A model generated the notes under the pieces. It saw nothing but the letters and a program-made list of their open reading frames with translations, was not told the origin of the DNA and searched no databases. From assembly GCA_023228995.1 (NCBI GenBank), contig JALOAD010000059.1:1-20178 (forward strand): a stretch of DNA of 20,178 nucleotides. Reading direction: 5' to 3'. Numbering within the stretch: the first letter of the stretch is position 1; every line of letters begins with the position of its first letter. This DNA comes from Candidatus Muiribacterium halophilum (lineage in GTDB: Bacteria > Muiribacteriota > Muiribacteriia > Muiribacteriales > Muiribacteriaceae). Positions 1 to 8,832 of the stretch are shown here, one piece after another. Both the position numbers and the translations under genes were made by a program.

Positions 1-1959
1 ATATCCAGTTTTGACCATAAAGCAGGTGTTGTAGAAACAATAGGCAGTAATAAAACTTCTCAGGACTTATTAAAAGCAATAAATGATGGAAAAAAAATAA
101 TTGTTACTACAATACAGAAATTCCCTATTATTTATCAGGAAGTTGAAAAAAATACAGGTAATAAATTTGCAATAATTGTAGATGAAGCACATTCTTCACA
201 AACCGGTACAAGTGCTCAGAAAATGAAAGAAGCATTGGCAGATACAGAACAAGCATTAAAAGAATTTGAAAAATTTGATATAAGAGAAGAAGAAAATAGA
301 AAAGATTTTGAAGATAAATTAATAGAAGAAATAATTGCTCATGGTAAACATAAAAATTTATCGTTTTTTGCTTTTACAGCAACACCTAAAGAAAGAACAC
401 TTGAGATATTTGGACAAATACAATATGACGGAACATTTAAACCATTTCATATATACAGTATGCGACAGGCAATAGAAGAAGGATTTATACTGGATGTTCT
501 TGCAAATTATACAACCTATAAAACATATTATAAAATAGGTAAAAATATCCCAGATAATCCTGAATTGCCAGCTTCAGAAACTAGAGAAGCAATAACTAGA
601 TATGAATCATTACACGCTTATAATCTACAGCAGAAAACAGCAGTAATAATAGAACATTTTAGAGCAAATACCAAACATAAAATTAAAGGTAAAGCAAAAG
701 CAATGATAGTAACATCATCAAGATTGCACGCTGTAAGATATTACCATGAATTTAAAAAATATATTAAAGCAAAAAATTATGAAGATTTAGATATTTTAAT
801 AGCATTTTCAGGTACAGTCAAAGATGGTGGTGAAGAATATACAGAATCAGGTATGAATAAAACAAAAAATGGAAATAGAGTAAGTGAAAGTCAATTGCCT
901 GAGGTATTTCATTCAGATGAATTTAATATGCTGATAGTAGCAGAAAAATATCAGACAGGATTTGATGAACCATTACTTCATACAATGTTTGTTGATAAAA
1001 GATTATGCGGTGTAAAAGCAGTTCAAACACTATCCCGATTAAACAGAATATGTAAAAATAAAGAAGATACTTATGTACTGGATTTTGTTAATAGAGCAAA
1101 TGAAATAAAAGAAGCATTTGAACCATATTATGAGCAAACTTCATTAGATGAAGAAGTTAATGTTAATATGATTTATGATATTAAAAATACAATTAAAAGC
1201 TATCAAATATATAACAGTGATGATGTTGATAAGGTTAATAAGTTTTTAACCGAAGCAAAACAAAAAGAAAAACAGACTGATAAAATGCTTGGCAAGTTTA
1301 CATCATACTATAAGCCAGTTGTTAAAAGTTATGAAGAAACCTTAAATGATGAGCAGAAATATGAATTTAAAAAAAGTGTAAAAAATTTTATAAAATGGTA
1401 TTCATACATAACTCAAATAGTAAGATTATTTGATATAGAACTTCATAAAGAATATAACTTCCTGTATTCATTATCCAAATTATTACCAAATAAAGAAAAA
1501 GAAAAAGTCAGCATTGATGATAAAGTTAAACTTGAATATTACAAAATAGCTGAAACTTTTACTGGTAGTATATCTTTAGCAGAAGAAAAAGGTGAACTTG
1601 AAAATACTAAAACAGCAAGTAATACAGGAAAAAAAGAAGAAAAAAGAGAACTTCTTGATATCATCATAGATAACATTAATGCCAGAACAGAAGGTGATTT
1701 TACAGAAGAAGATAAGGTTATATTAAAAACAATGATGGATGAAATGGGTAAAAATATTAATCTTGAATCTTTTGCAAAAAATAATGACCTTGAAATGTAT
1801 AGAAAAAGTATATTTCCAGATGTTTTTGGAAAAATTGCTCATCAATGCTATACAAATCAGATGGAAGCATTTAAAAAGCTATTTCAGAATAAAGAATTTT
1901 ATCATGTAATAATGGATGAACTGGCTAACCAGACCTATAACCAGTATAGGAATAAATGA
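1..1959 (+). CDS. hsdR: Type I restriction endonuclease subunit R, 5' end outside window
   Basis: This is the motor and cleavage subunit of a type I restriction-modification complex, which translocates DNA using ATP. The frame is open from base 1 (652 codons visible), so the N-terminal nuclease domain and Walker A motif lie upstream of the window. Visible superfamily 2 helicase motifs, numbered from base 1, are the DEAH box followed by SSQTG (residues 61-69), TATP (126-129), QTGFDEP (318-324) and QTLSRLNR (342-349). A lysine- and glutamate-rich C-terminal helical region follows, as is usual for HsdR. The first internal ATG, at 223, lies after the DEAH box and is not the true start. The stop overlaps the start of the next gene by 4 bases. 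HsdM and HsdS are not in the window. The family assignment is secure; the specificity cannot be told. Confidence 0.95.
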   Translation: MSSFDHKAGVVETIGSNKTSQDLLKAINDGKKIIVTTIQKFPIIYQEVEKNTGNKFAIIVDEAHSSQTGTSAQKMKEALADTEQALKEFEKFDIREEENRKDFEDKLIEEIIAHGKHKNLSFFAFTATPKERTLEIFGQIQYDGTFKPFHIYSMRQAIEEGFILDVLANYTTYKTYYKIGKNIPDNPELPASETREAITRYESLHAYNLQQKTAVIIEHFRANTKHKIKGKAKAMIVTSSRLHAVRYYHEFKKYIKAKNYEDLDILIAFSGTVKDGGEEYTESGMNKTKNGNRVSESQLPEVFHSDEFNMLIVAEKYQTGFDEPLLHTMFVDKRLCGVKAVQTLSRLNRICKNKEDTYVLDFVNRANEIKEAFEPYYEQTSLDEEVNVNMIYDIKNTIKSYQIYNSDDVDKVNKFLTEAKQKEKQTDKMLGKFTSYYKPVVKSYEETLNDEQKYEFKKSVKNFIKWYSYITQIVRLFDIELHKEYNFLYSLSKLLPNKEKEKVSIDDKVKLEYYKIAETFTGSISLAEEKGELENTKTASNTGKKEEKRELLDIIIDNINARTEGDFTEEDKVILKTMMDEMGKNINLESFAKNNDLEMYRKSIFPDVFGKIAHQCYTNQMEAFKKLFQNKEFYHVIMDELANQTYNQYRNK

Positions 1960-3320
1960 TGAAAGATTTAATATTTGATTTTGATGAATTATTACTTAAA
2001 ACCAGATTAGAAGATTCAAGAAAATTTTTAAAAGAATCAATAGATGCATATAGAGCAGGAGCATATCGTTCATCTATAATATCATTATGGATAGCAGTTT
2101 GTGTTGATATTGTTGAAAAAATCAAAGAATTAAAAAATACTGGGGATAAAAAAGCTCATCAAGTTTATGATGAAATTAAAAAAATTGAACCGACTGATTT
2201 AAAAGCTATGCAAGAAAAAGAGCGTGAAATTGTCGATATTGCAGAAGATTTTGGGTTTATTAGTCATATTGAGAAAACTGAATTTGTAAGATTGAAAGAA
2301 GATAGAAATTATTGTGCCCATCCATTTTTTTCTGAGGATGGTATGCAGTTTAATCCAAGTAATCTTTTGGTGAAAAGTTATATAGTAAACTGTTCAAATT
2401 TTCTTCTTGTTAAAAGACCTATACATGGTAAAGCAATATTAGAAAAAATATGTAATGAACTTGATTCACCGTATTTAAAAAGTGATATAATGATAATAAA
2501 AAGTATTATTGATACTGATGAATATCTTTGCTCAATGAATGAATCAGCTAAAAGAAATTTAATAAAAATATATTTAAAAAGGCTTTTTGATTTAGAAAAA
2601 TCTGATTTATCAGAAAATTCAATAAAGTATTGTATTATTTTAGCTGTTATAAATGAACATAATTCAGAATTATTTAAAAAGATTTTTTTTGATTATATTG
2701 ATGGTCTTACTTTTGAGGGGTTAAAAATATTCTATTTCATTCGTCTTATTAATATTATACCAGGGGTTATTTCAATTTTACCGTCAAAACATTTAACGAT
2801 AATAAATTCTTTTGTTGACACTCATTCTTTATATGATGAAGAAAAAAGACAAGTAATAAAATTGTTATTAATTGAAATTTTAAAGTTGTCTGAAAAAATA
2901 AATAAGATTAAAGAAATTATGATTAAAAAACTCGATACTTTAAATGATGATGTGATTTTGCAAATTGTTGAGTTTGAACCAAAAGAATGGGTTAAAGCAA
3001 AGATGATACAACTTTTTATTTCATCATCATCTTTCAATTGTGCATATTTTAGAGGGAATTTACTTTTAAAATATAAAAAAGTCTTAAAATATGAAGATTT
3101 GAAATTCATTTTAGAAGGCATATTTAGTGAACAAAAAGACAATTATTATAATCAAGTATTAGGTTCTAGCAATATCGAAGAAATTTTAATTGAATTATTT
3201 GAAGCAACTATGGATAATGATATTGAAAATTTAAAACTTTGGGAAGAGTTTATAAATAAATTGCATGAAACACAATTTTTTGATTTGAGAAAAAGAATTA
3301 AAAATACCCCGCCATTTTAG
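1956..3320 (+). CDS. HEPN-like domain protein coupled to hsdR
   Basis: This is a 454-residue protein of unknown function. Its ATG overlaps the hsdR stop (ATGA), with AGGA just upstream, so it is translationally coupled and probably part of the restriction operon. A second ATG at 1959 could also serve. The first ~125 residues look helical and end in RNYCAHP. R117 and H122 form an R-x4-H motif, the signature of HEPN domains, many of which are RNases in toxin and abortive-infection systems. The remaining ~330 residues are lysine- and isoleucine-rich, probably helical-repeat-like, with no motif I recognise and no convincing membrane segment. The HEPN call rests on one short motif plus context. 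The protein could be a non-catalytic HEPN or DUF4145-like accessory protein. The gene looks intact. Confidence 0.7.
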   Translation: MMKDLIFDFDELLLKTRLEDSRKFLKESIDAYRAGAYRSSIISLWIAVCVDIVEKIKELKNTGDKKAHQVYDEIKKIEPTDLKAMQEKEREIVDIAEDFGFISHIEKTEFVRLKEDRNYCAHPFFSEDGMQFNPSNLLVKSYIVNCSNFLLVKRPIHGKAILEKICNELDSPYLKSDIMIIKSIIDTDEYLCSMNESAKRNLIKIYLKRLFDLEKSDLSENSIKYCIILAVINEHNSELFKKIFFDYIDGLTFEGLKIFYFIRLINIIPGVISILPSKHLTIINSFVDTHSLYDEEKRQVIKLLLIEILKLSEKINKIKEIMIKKLDTLNDDVILQIVEFEPKEWVKAKMIQLFISSSSFNCAYFRGNLLLKYKKVLKYEDLKFILEGIFSEQKDNYYNQVLGSSNIEEILIELFEATMDNDIENLKLWEEFINKLHETQFFDLRKRIKNTPPF

Positions 3321-3363
3321 GTGATTAAAAATATTAAAGGACTAATATTATGCCATTATTTAA

Positions 3364-3465
3364 AATACAAAAACAGATGAACTTGATGATACGAAGGGGA
3401 TTTCAAGAGATGTATCAGGGGTTGGACATTTTGGTAATGGTGATTATGAAATATCACAAGAATAG
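3364..3465 (+). pseudogene. C-terminal remnant of a DUF5655/COG3586-type protein
   Basis: A 33-codon open stretch, closed upstream by TAA at 3361, ends at TAG 3463-3465. Its translation contains RDVSGVGHFGNGDYEI, which resembles the conserved C-terminal end of DUF5655 (COG3586) proteins as I remember them (a GHWG-GD-E pattern). It has no start codon or N-terminal part. The first Rhs-like residues begin in another frame right after its stop, so the donor gene was probably broken by the event that brought in the Rhs module. The family link is from memory of the motif and is moderate. Confidence 0.45.
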
Positions 3466-6125
3466 TAACAGGAGATAGAGAGGAAATATTCAGATATGAT
3501 TATTCCGGCAATCTGATTTATCACAAAGATGCAAATAATAATGTTTTTGAATATAAATACGATTTGAGAAACAATCTCATAGAATACAAAGATGAAGCAA
3601 AAGTAATTAAATATGTATATTTTGCAAATGATGATCTTTTTGAAATCCATTATCCTGATAATACAAAAGAACAATACAATTATAATCAATTCAGACAGAT
3701 GACAAGAAAACTTGATAGAAATGGAAATGCCTGGAAATACAGATATGATGGAATGAACAGATTACATAAGATCCTGACTCCAGAAAATGATATAATAACA
3801 TATAACTACAATACAAAGGGAGAACTTCTCAATATAGAGATGGGAACAGCAAAAATAATTGAATATACCTATGATAAAACCGGAAATGTTATAAATGTTA
3901 CTGATGGAGAAGGTAATACTACTTCAATGGAATATGATTCATTAAAAAACCTTACATCAATAAAAGATCCTTCAGGGAAAAAACTAATAATGGAATATAA
4001 CAGAAAAGGTCTTATGACAAATCTTACAGATGCTGAATCAAATAATACAACTTTTGAATACAATCTATATAATTTACCTGTGAATATAAAAAATGCTATG
4101 AATATATCATCAGAGTATAAATATAACAAAGATAATTCACTTGAGAATATAATCAATAACTCAATTCAGAAAATAGATTTGAAAAGAGATATATATGGAA
4201 ACATTGTGTCTTTAAGAGATGAAGACGGAAATATAAAAGAATACACTTATGATAACAATAACAATATTACTTCCAGAAAACTTAAAAACTCAGACAAGAT
4301 ATTGAAAGAAGAAAATTATGGATATAATCATAACAATCAGCTTGAATATTTCAGGTCAGGAGATACTGAATATAATCTCTCAAGGGATTTCTTCGGGAAT
4401 ATAACAGAAATAACAGGAAAAGAGAATATAAAGCTTGAGTATACAAAAGACAATAAGATAGCAAAGATAAAGAAAGCAGATGATGTGATTGAATATATGT
4501 ATGACAAAGCAGGAAGAATGAAAGAGATAAGAAATGGTGATTCAAGCCAGAGATTTGATTACAATAGTGATATGAACCTGTCATCAGTGGAAAGAGCTGG
4601 CAGAGAGATAGAGTTTGAATACACAAAATCAGGCAGAAAAGAAAGTGTTATCTATCCGAACGGTATAAAAAAAGAAATAACATATACAGCAAATGGACTT
4701 GTAAACAGCGAAAAAGTGAGTAATAAAGATAAAGAGATATTCAAAGCAGAATATGTATATAATGGAAATAACAGCCTTATTGAGAAGAAGGAATATATAG
4801 AAGATACAGTTGAAGTAACATTGTATGAGTATGATAGTCTGAAAAGACTTATAAAAGTAAAATATCCAGATAATGAGATAGAAGAATTCGTGTATGACAG
4901 CAATGGAAACAGAATGCTGTACAATTCAGTATCAAAAGGAAAGGTGAAGTATTCTTACAATAACTCAGGAAGACTTTCAAAGATAGAGACAGTGGCAGAA
5001 GAAAGAGATATGAGCACAGAATACATATATGACAGTGAAGGGAATTTAATAGAAAAGAGAGGAGCAGAAAGTCTTAGTCTGAGATATGATGATCTTGGAA
5101 GACTTATGAGAGCAGAAAAGGATGGAAACACAGTCGAATATACTTATGATGTATTTGGAAACAGGACAGAAAGGAAGGTGAGTGGAGAAAAATCAGAATA
5201 TCAGAGATTCAGTTATGCAGGATCGAATATATTTGAGATAAAGAATGGAGAAAGAGTTGAAAAATATATATCAGGGCAGAATATAGATGAGATATATGGT
5301 AAAATAGAAAGTGATGGAAATGAAGAATATTATATCAGAGATTATCTTGGAAATATAAAGGCAATCTTTGATAAAGATGGGAATATGACAGATTACAGAA
5401 GATACAGAGCTTATGGTGAAGAAGAAAAAGAACCAGAGAATGGGTTTGGTTTTACTTCAAGAGAATATGACGAGATAACAGGGTTGTATTATTATAGAAG
5501 CAGATATTACGATCCAACTATAGGAAGATTTATACAGAAGGATAAGTATAACGAAGCAGGATTGCTTTCAGATAACCCCGAAGTAATCTACAACCCATCA
5601 CAGTTAAATAATTATAACTATGTAGCAAATAACCCAGTGAATTATATCGATCCGAATGGAGAAGCTATATTCATCACTACTGCTACTGCAATAACAATAT
5701 TGAAGGTTGTAGGAGCTGGGGCTGCATTAGGATCGGCTATAGAAGTGGTATCAACCTATTTAAAAAATATTTATGCAGATGAAAAAGATAAAAAATCCTA
5801 TTTAAAAGCAGCTGCTCAAGGAGCGTTTAAAGGTGGGGTAACAACAACAGTATTAATTGCAACTGCATCATTACCAGGGTCTCCGATTATAGCTGGTATT
5901 ACAAATGGATTTATTTCTGGAAATATTGATTATTCAGAAATGAAAGATAAACCAAAAAACTTTAATAACTATATTGTATATGAAATGGTAAAAGGTGGAA
6001 TGTTTGGTAAAATAGGAAGTTTATTTCAAACACATCCAGTTATTGTTAGTGGATTTATAGAATCAACAAATAATATTTATAAAACGCTTGAAATAGCAGC
6101 ATATGGAGATGAATTGTGTTATTAG
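3465..6125 (+). CDS. Rhs/YD-repeat module 1, 5'-truncated, with membrane-type toxin tip A1
   Basis: This is an Rhs polymorphic-toxin fragment. YD repeats (Y-D-x-x-G-N patterns) start at about 3470. The frame is open from 3450 with no good start: only a TTG at 3564 (853 residues, numbering used here) and an ATG at 3699. No signal peptide, PAAR domain or N-terminal Rhs region is present. Repeats run to ~585. The Rhs core-associated region follows (YYYRSRYYDPTIGRF) and ends at DPNG (696-699). The tip is residues 700-853. It has two hydrophobic, glycine/alanine-rich stretches (702-730 and 757-786) and then a variable tail ending DELCY. This suggests a membrane-acting toxin or a translocation domain; the activity is unknown. 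It overlaps its immunity gene by 10 bases. Without a normal start or visible promoter it may be silent until recombined. Confidence 0.85.
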   Translation, partial: VTGDREEIFRYDYSGNLIYHKDANNNVFEYKYDLRNNLIEYKDEAKVIKYVYFANDDLFEIHYPDNTKEQYNYNQFRQMTRKLDRNGNAWKYRYDGMNRLHKILTPENDIITYNYNTKGELLNIEMGTAKIIEYTYDKTGNVINVTDGEGNTTSMEYDSLKNLTSIKDPSGKKLIMEYNRKGLMTNLTDAESNNTTFEYNLYNLPVNIKNAMNISSEYKYNKDNSLENIINNSIQKIDLKRDIYGNIVSLRDEDGNIKEYTYDNNNNITSRKLKNSDKILKEENYGYNHNNQLEYFRSGDTEYNLSRDFFGNITEITGKENIKLEYTKDNKIAKIKKADDVIEYMYDKAGRMKEIRNGDSSQRFDYNSDMNLSSVERAGREIEFEYTKSGRKESVIYPNGIKKEITYTANGLVNSEKVSNKDKEIFKAEYVYNGNNSLIEKKEYIEDTVEVTLYEYDSLKRLIKVKYPDNEIEEFVYDSNGNRMLYNSVSKGKVKYSYNNSGRLSKIETVAEERDMSTEYIYDSEGNLIEKRGAESLSLRYDDLGRLMRAEKDGNTVEYTYDVFGNRTERKVSGEKSEYQRFSYAGSNIFEIKNGERVEKYISGQNIDEIYGKIESDGNEEYYIRDYLGNIKAIFDKDGNMTDYRRYRAYGEEEKEPENGFGFTSREYDEITGLYYYRSRYYDPTIGRFIQKDKYNEAGLLSDNPEVIYNPSQLNNYNYVANNPVNYIDPNGEAIFITTATAITILKVVGAGAALGSAIEVVSTYLKNIYADEKDKKSYLKAAAQGAFKGGVTTTVLIATASLPGSPIIAGITNGFISGNIDYSEMKDKPKNFNNYIVYEMVKGGMFGKIGSLFQTHPVIVSGFIESTNNIYKTLEIAAYGDELCY
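3944..4258 (+). repeat. Rhs core repeat, copy 1 (second copy at 10269-10583)
   Basis: These 315 bases appear identical by eye to 10269-10583 in the same orientation. Similarity continues with scattered differences to the core end (5660 and 11991). Shorter core parts recur at 7018-7588, 8835-9178, 13432-14076 and 15384-15634. Together they are the substrate for recombination between modules. Confidence 0.8.
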
Positions 6126-6886
6126 ATGAAAATATAATATATGGAAAAGCAATTAAATATAATGTTTTAAAATTTATTAATAGAATAGTAATATTTTATC
6201 ATTTTATTTATATATACTTTATTTTAAATTTAGAAAGAATTACAAGTAAAGTTGTTTATAGGCTTTCTTTTGGAATATTAACTTTTTTCTTTATTATATC
6301 TATAGAGTTTTATATTTTTTTAATTGTTTATAAATTTATGAACAAAGATATAAATTTGATAAAATTTAATTTTGTTAAAGAAGGAAAAAATATTTTCTGG
6401 TATTCACTCCTATTATTTTTTATTTATTTATATTTTTTAAGTACAAATTTTAATAAAGTTGTAGAATTAAAATATTTTACAATTATTTATATAATTTTAT
6501 TTGTTCTTTATATATATAACAATATAATTATTTTTAAATTAAGCGAAGATCTAAGTTTATATTTTGAAGAGTATGATAATATTGAAAAAAAGAAAGCACA
6601 AAGCATAGAAATTAATAAAAATTTAATTGATAAAAAAAACATAGAAAGAGCAAAAAAAATAAAAATTATTTGTACTATAAGCATATTAATTTATATATTT
6701 ATATATTTATTTTTTATAATGATGATAGTTGATTTTAAAAAAAATCAACTATTGAATTTACAAGTAATCGTTACCTTTACAATTATTTGTTTTATGTTTG
6801 TTGTTACATATATATATAAACTAATAAATATGTTTAAATTAAAAAAAGAAAAAAAGATTGTTATTTCTAAAAATATTTTAACCTAA
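6116..6886 (+). CDS. Predicted membrane immunity protein for tip A1
   Basis: This 256-residue integral membrane protein has about six hydrophobic segments (near residues 20-40, 45-73, 91-113, 120-142, 183-207 and 214-237). A charged loop rich in E, K and N lies between segments 4 and 5. It starts at GTG 6116 inside the last codons of the Rhs tip, a 10-base overlap. The likely ribosome site, GGAG, is at about 6106-6109, inside toxin codons. It is paralogous to the proteins at 8074 and 14592, which hold the same position after related tips. By the usual Rhs rule this is the immunity protein that blocks its tip, here in the inner membrane. No domain name is recognised, so the function is inferred from position, co-variation and topology. 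Confidence 0.75.
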   Translation: MLLDENIIYGKAIKYNVLKFINRIVIFYHFIYIYFILNLERITSKVVYRLSFGILTFFFIISIEFYIFLIVYKFMNKDINLIKFNFVKEGKNIFWYSLLLFFIYLYFLSTNFNKVVELKYFTIIYIILFVLYIYNNIIIFKLSEDLSLYFEEYDNIEKKKAQSIEINKNLIDKKNIERAKKIKIICTISILIYIFIYLFFIMMIVDFKKNQLLNLQVIVTFTIICFMFVVTYIYKLINMFKLKKEKKIVISKNILT

Positions 6887-6910
6887 ATTCTTCAAATGTT
6901 TTGTACTGAA

Positions 6911-6963
6911 CTTTGTTTTAGGAAAAAAAACAAAGCAGATCTATTATTAAAACTGCTTTTCTG
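6911..6963 (+). terminator. Two overlapping hairpins after the A1 immunity gene
   Basis: A 9-bp perfect stem (ctttgtttt, 6911-6919, with aaaacaaag, 6927-6935) overlaps a second stem (aaagcag, 6932-6938, with ctgcttt, 6953-6959) that runs into a short T tract. The two stems exclude each other. The second resembles a weak intrinsic terminator. The rest of the 130-base gap up to 7016 holds no gene. Confidence 0.35.
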
Positions 6964-7015
6964 ATGTCAGAATAATTATATAAAAATGTTAAAAATAAAG
7001 ATATAGCAATAAGGA

Positions 7016-8083
7016 ATGGATCCTATAAGACTTGTGAGAGCAGAAAAGGATGGAAATATAGTAGAGTATAGTTATGATGTATTTGGAAACAGGACGGAAA
7101 GGAAGGTGAGTGGAGAAAAGTCTGAATATGAGAGATTCAGTTATGCAGGATCGAATATATTTGAGATAAAGAATGTAGAAAGAGTTGAAAAATATATATC
7201 AGGGCAGAATATAGATGAGATATATGGTAAAATAGAAAGTGATGGAAATGAAGAATACTATATCAGGGATTATCTTGGAAATATCAAGGCAATCTTTGAT
7301 AAAGACGGAAAAATGACAGATTACAGAAGATACAGAGTTTATGGAGAGGAAGAAAAAGAACCTTCAAATGGCTTCGGATTTACAAGTAGAGAATATGACG
7401 AGATTACAGGGTTGTATTATTACAGAAGCAGATATTATGATCCAACTATAGGAAGATTTTTACAGAAAGACAAATACAATGAAGCAGGATTGCTTAATAA
7501 CGATCCATCTGTTGTATATAACCCATCACAATTAAATAATTATAACTATGTAGCAAATAACCCAGTGAATTATATCGATCCGAATGGAGAAGCTATATTC
7601 ATCACTACTGCTACTGCAATAACAATATTAAAGGTTGTAGGAGCTGGGGCTGCATTAGGATCGGCTATAGAAGTGGTATCAACCTATTTAAAAAATATTT
7701 ATGCAGATGAAAAAGATAAAAAGTCCTATTTAAAAGCAGCTGCTCAAGGAGCGTTTAAAGGTGGAGTAACGACAACAGTATTAATTGCAACTGCATCATT
7801 ACCTGGTTCTCCGATTATAGCTGGTATTACAAATGGATTTATTTCTGGAAATATTGATTATTCAGAAATGAAAGATAAACCAAAAAACTTTAATAACTAT
7901 ATTGTATATGAGATGGTAAAAGGTGGAATGTTTGGATTTGTCGGAGGTTTTGTAGGAGAATTAGCAAGGAATAATTCTTTAGAATCATTAGAACCAATTG
8001 TTACCAGTGGATTTATAGAATCAGGTAATACAATTTTTAAATGGTTTGAAATAACTGCTCATGGTGATGAATTATGCAATTAG
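7016..8083 (+). CDS. Rhs module 2: short orphan core with toxin tip A2
   Basis: This 355-residue orphan Rhs end matches module 1 from just after its ATG, which is preceded by a weak aagga site. Only the last ~190 residues of the core are present, ending DPNG at 188-191. The first ~116 tip residues (EAIF to GMFG) are identical in protein to tip A1, while the DNA differs at about seven positions, all synonymous by my reading. The tail then diverges (GELARNNSLESLEPIV and onward) and ends DELCN. The two hydrophobic glycine-rich stretches are kept. It overlaps the next gene by 10 bases. The N-terminal Rhs shell is missing, so it cannot act as a normal secreted Rhs toxin by itself. It is more likely a tip donor or displaced tip. 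Confidence 0.85.
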   Translation: MDPIRLVRAEKDGNIVEYSYDVFGNRTERKVSGEKSEYERFSYAGSNIFEIKNVERVEKYISGQNIDEIYGKIESDGNEEYYIRDYLGNIKAIFDKDGKMTDYRRYRVYGEEEKEPSNGFGFTSREYDEITGLYYYRSRYYDPTIGRFLQKDKYNEAGLLNNDPSVVYNPSQLNNYNYVANNPVNYIDPNGEAIFITTATAITILKVVGAGAALGSAIEVVSTYLKNIYADEKDKKSYLKAAAQGAFKGGVTTTVLIATASLPGSPIIAGITNGFISGNIDYSEMKDKPKNFNNYIVYEMVKGGMFGFVGGFVGELARNNSLESLEPIVTSGFIESGNTIFKWFEITAHGDELCN

Positions 8084-8832
8084 ATGAAAAATTACATTTT
8101 AGAAAAATATTCAAATATTATTGTTTAGAATCTATGAACAGGCTAATAGTAATACTAAATTGTTTCTTTATATACTTTGTTTTAAATTCAGACAAAATTA
8201 CAGACAAAGGCTGCTATAAATTATATTTTTATCTTTTCAGTGCTTTATTTTTGGTATCATATGAAATTTTTATTTTTATTTTTGAGTATAAATTTATTAA
8301 GAAGAAATTATACTCATTAGAGAAAAAGTTTTATTTAGGATATACTTATTTTATTTACATTTTATTATTAATGACTATTTGTTTATATTTCTATTTATTT
8401 TTATCAAATTTCAATACATTTACAAATTTTAAAATATTTACAATTTTATCTATTATTTCAATTTTTATCTATATAATCTTTTTTTTAATTATGTACAAAA
8501 TGAATAAAGAAATTTATTTATTTTTTCAAGATTCAGAAGTAATTAAACTAAATAACATTAACAACAATGACATTGAAAATTCCAGACAACTGTTAAAGTC
8601 AAAAATAATAGGTACATTGTTTTACATGATTTTATATTTTATTTTAAATCTTCTAATATTTGATTTAAAAATAATATCTCTTGTAAGGTTTAAGTTGATT
8701 TTTGCTTTTTTGTTTTATTTTCTGACTGTAGTCTTTGTTTTTATTATTTTATATATTTATTTGGTTATAAAAAAAAATAAATTTGAAAAAGAAAAAATCT
8801 TATCAAATTACAATGAGACAAAAGATAAATGA
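8074..8832 (+). CDS. Predicted membrane immunity protein for tip A2
   Basis: This 252-residue protein has five to six hydrophobic segments rich in F, I, L and Y. It has the same layout as the product at 6116: a short polar N-terminus (MQLDEKLHF), paired membrane segments and a polar central loop with asparagine runs. Its ATG lies 10 bases inside the Rhs tip, exactly as in the other two A-type pairs, which argues for translational coupling. Sequence similarity to its paralogs is clear at the N-terminus but limited elsewhere, as expected if each immunity protein follows its own toxin tail. Its last codons run straight into module 3. The immunity role is inferred from position. Confidence 0.75.
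   Translation: MQLDEKLHFRKIFKYYCLESMNRLIVILNCFFIYFVLNSDKITDKGCYKLYFYLFSALFLVSYEIFIFIFEYKFIKKKLYSLEKKFYLGYTYFIYILLLMTICLYFYLFLSNFNTFTNFKIFTILSIISIFIYIIFFLIMYKMNKEIYLFFQDSEVIKLNNINNNDIENSRQLLKSKIIGTLFYMILYFILNLLIFDLKIISLVRFKLIFAFLFYFLTVVFVFIILYIYLVIKKNKFEKEKILSNYNETKDK

Noticed and set aside
223-1959. Treating ATG 223 as the hsdR start
   Set aside because: The frame is open to base 1 and the DEAH box lies upstream of 223, so the gene simply begins before the window.
3869-4156. Long antisense open frames across the Rhs cores (also at 4351-4626, 4652-4924, 10224-10481, 10676-10870 and 10977-11249)
   Set aside because: They recur wherever the same core DNA recurs, are low-complexity (S, L, Y and F-rich) and lack ribosome sites. 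They are mirror frames of YD-repeat codons.
3470-5500. Repeating pattern every ~60 bases that could suggest a CRISPR or satellite array
   Set aside because: The periodicity is the YD-repeat protein motif in one reading frame. Repeat units differ and there are no constant direct repeats with spacers.
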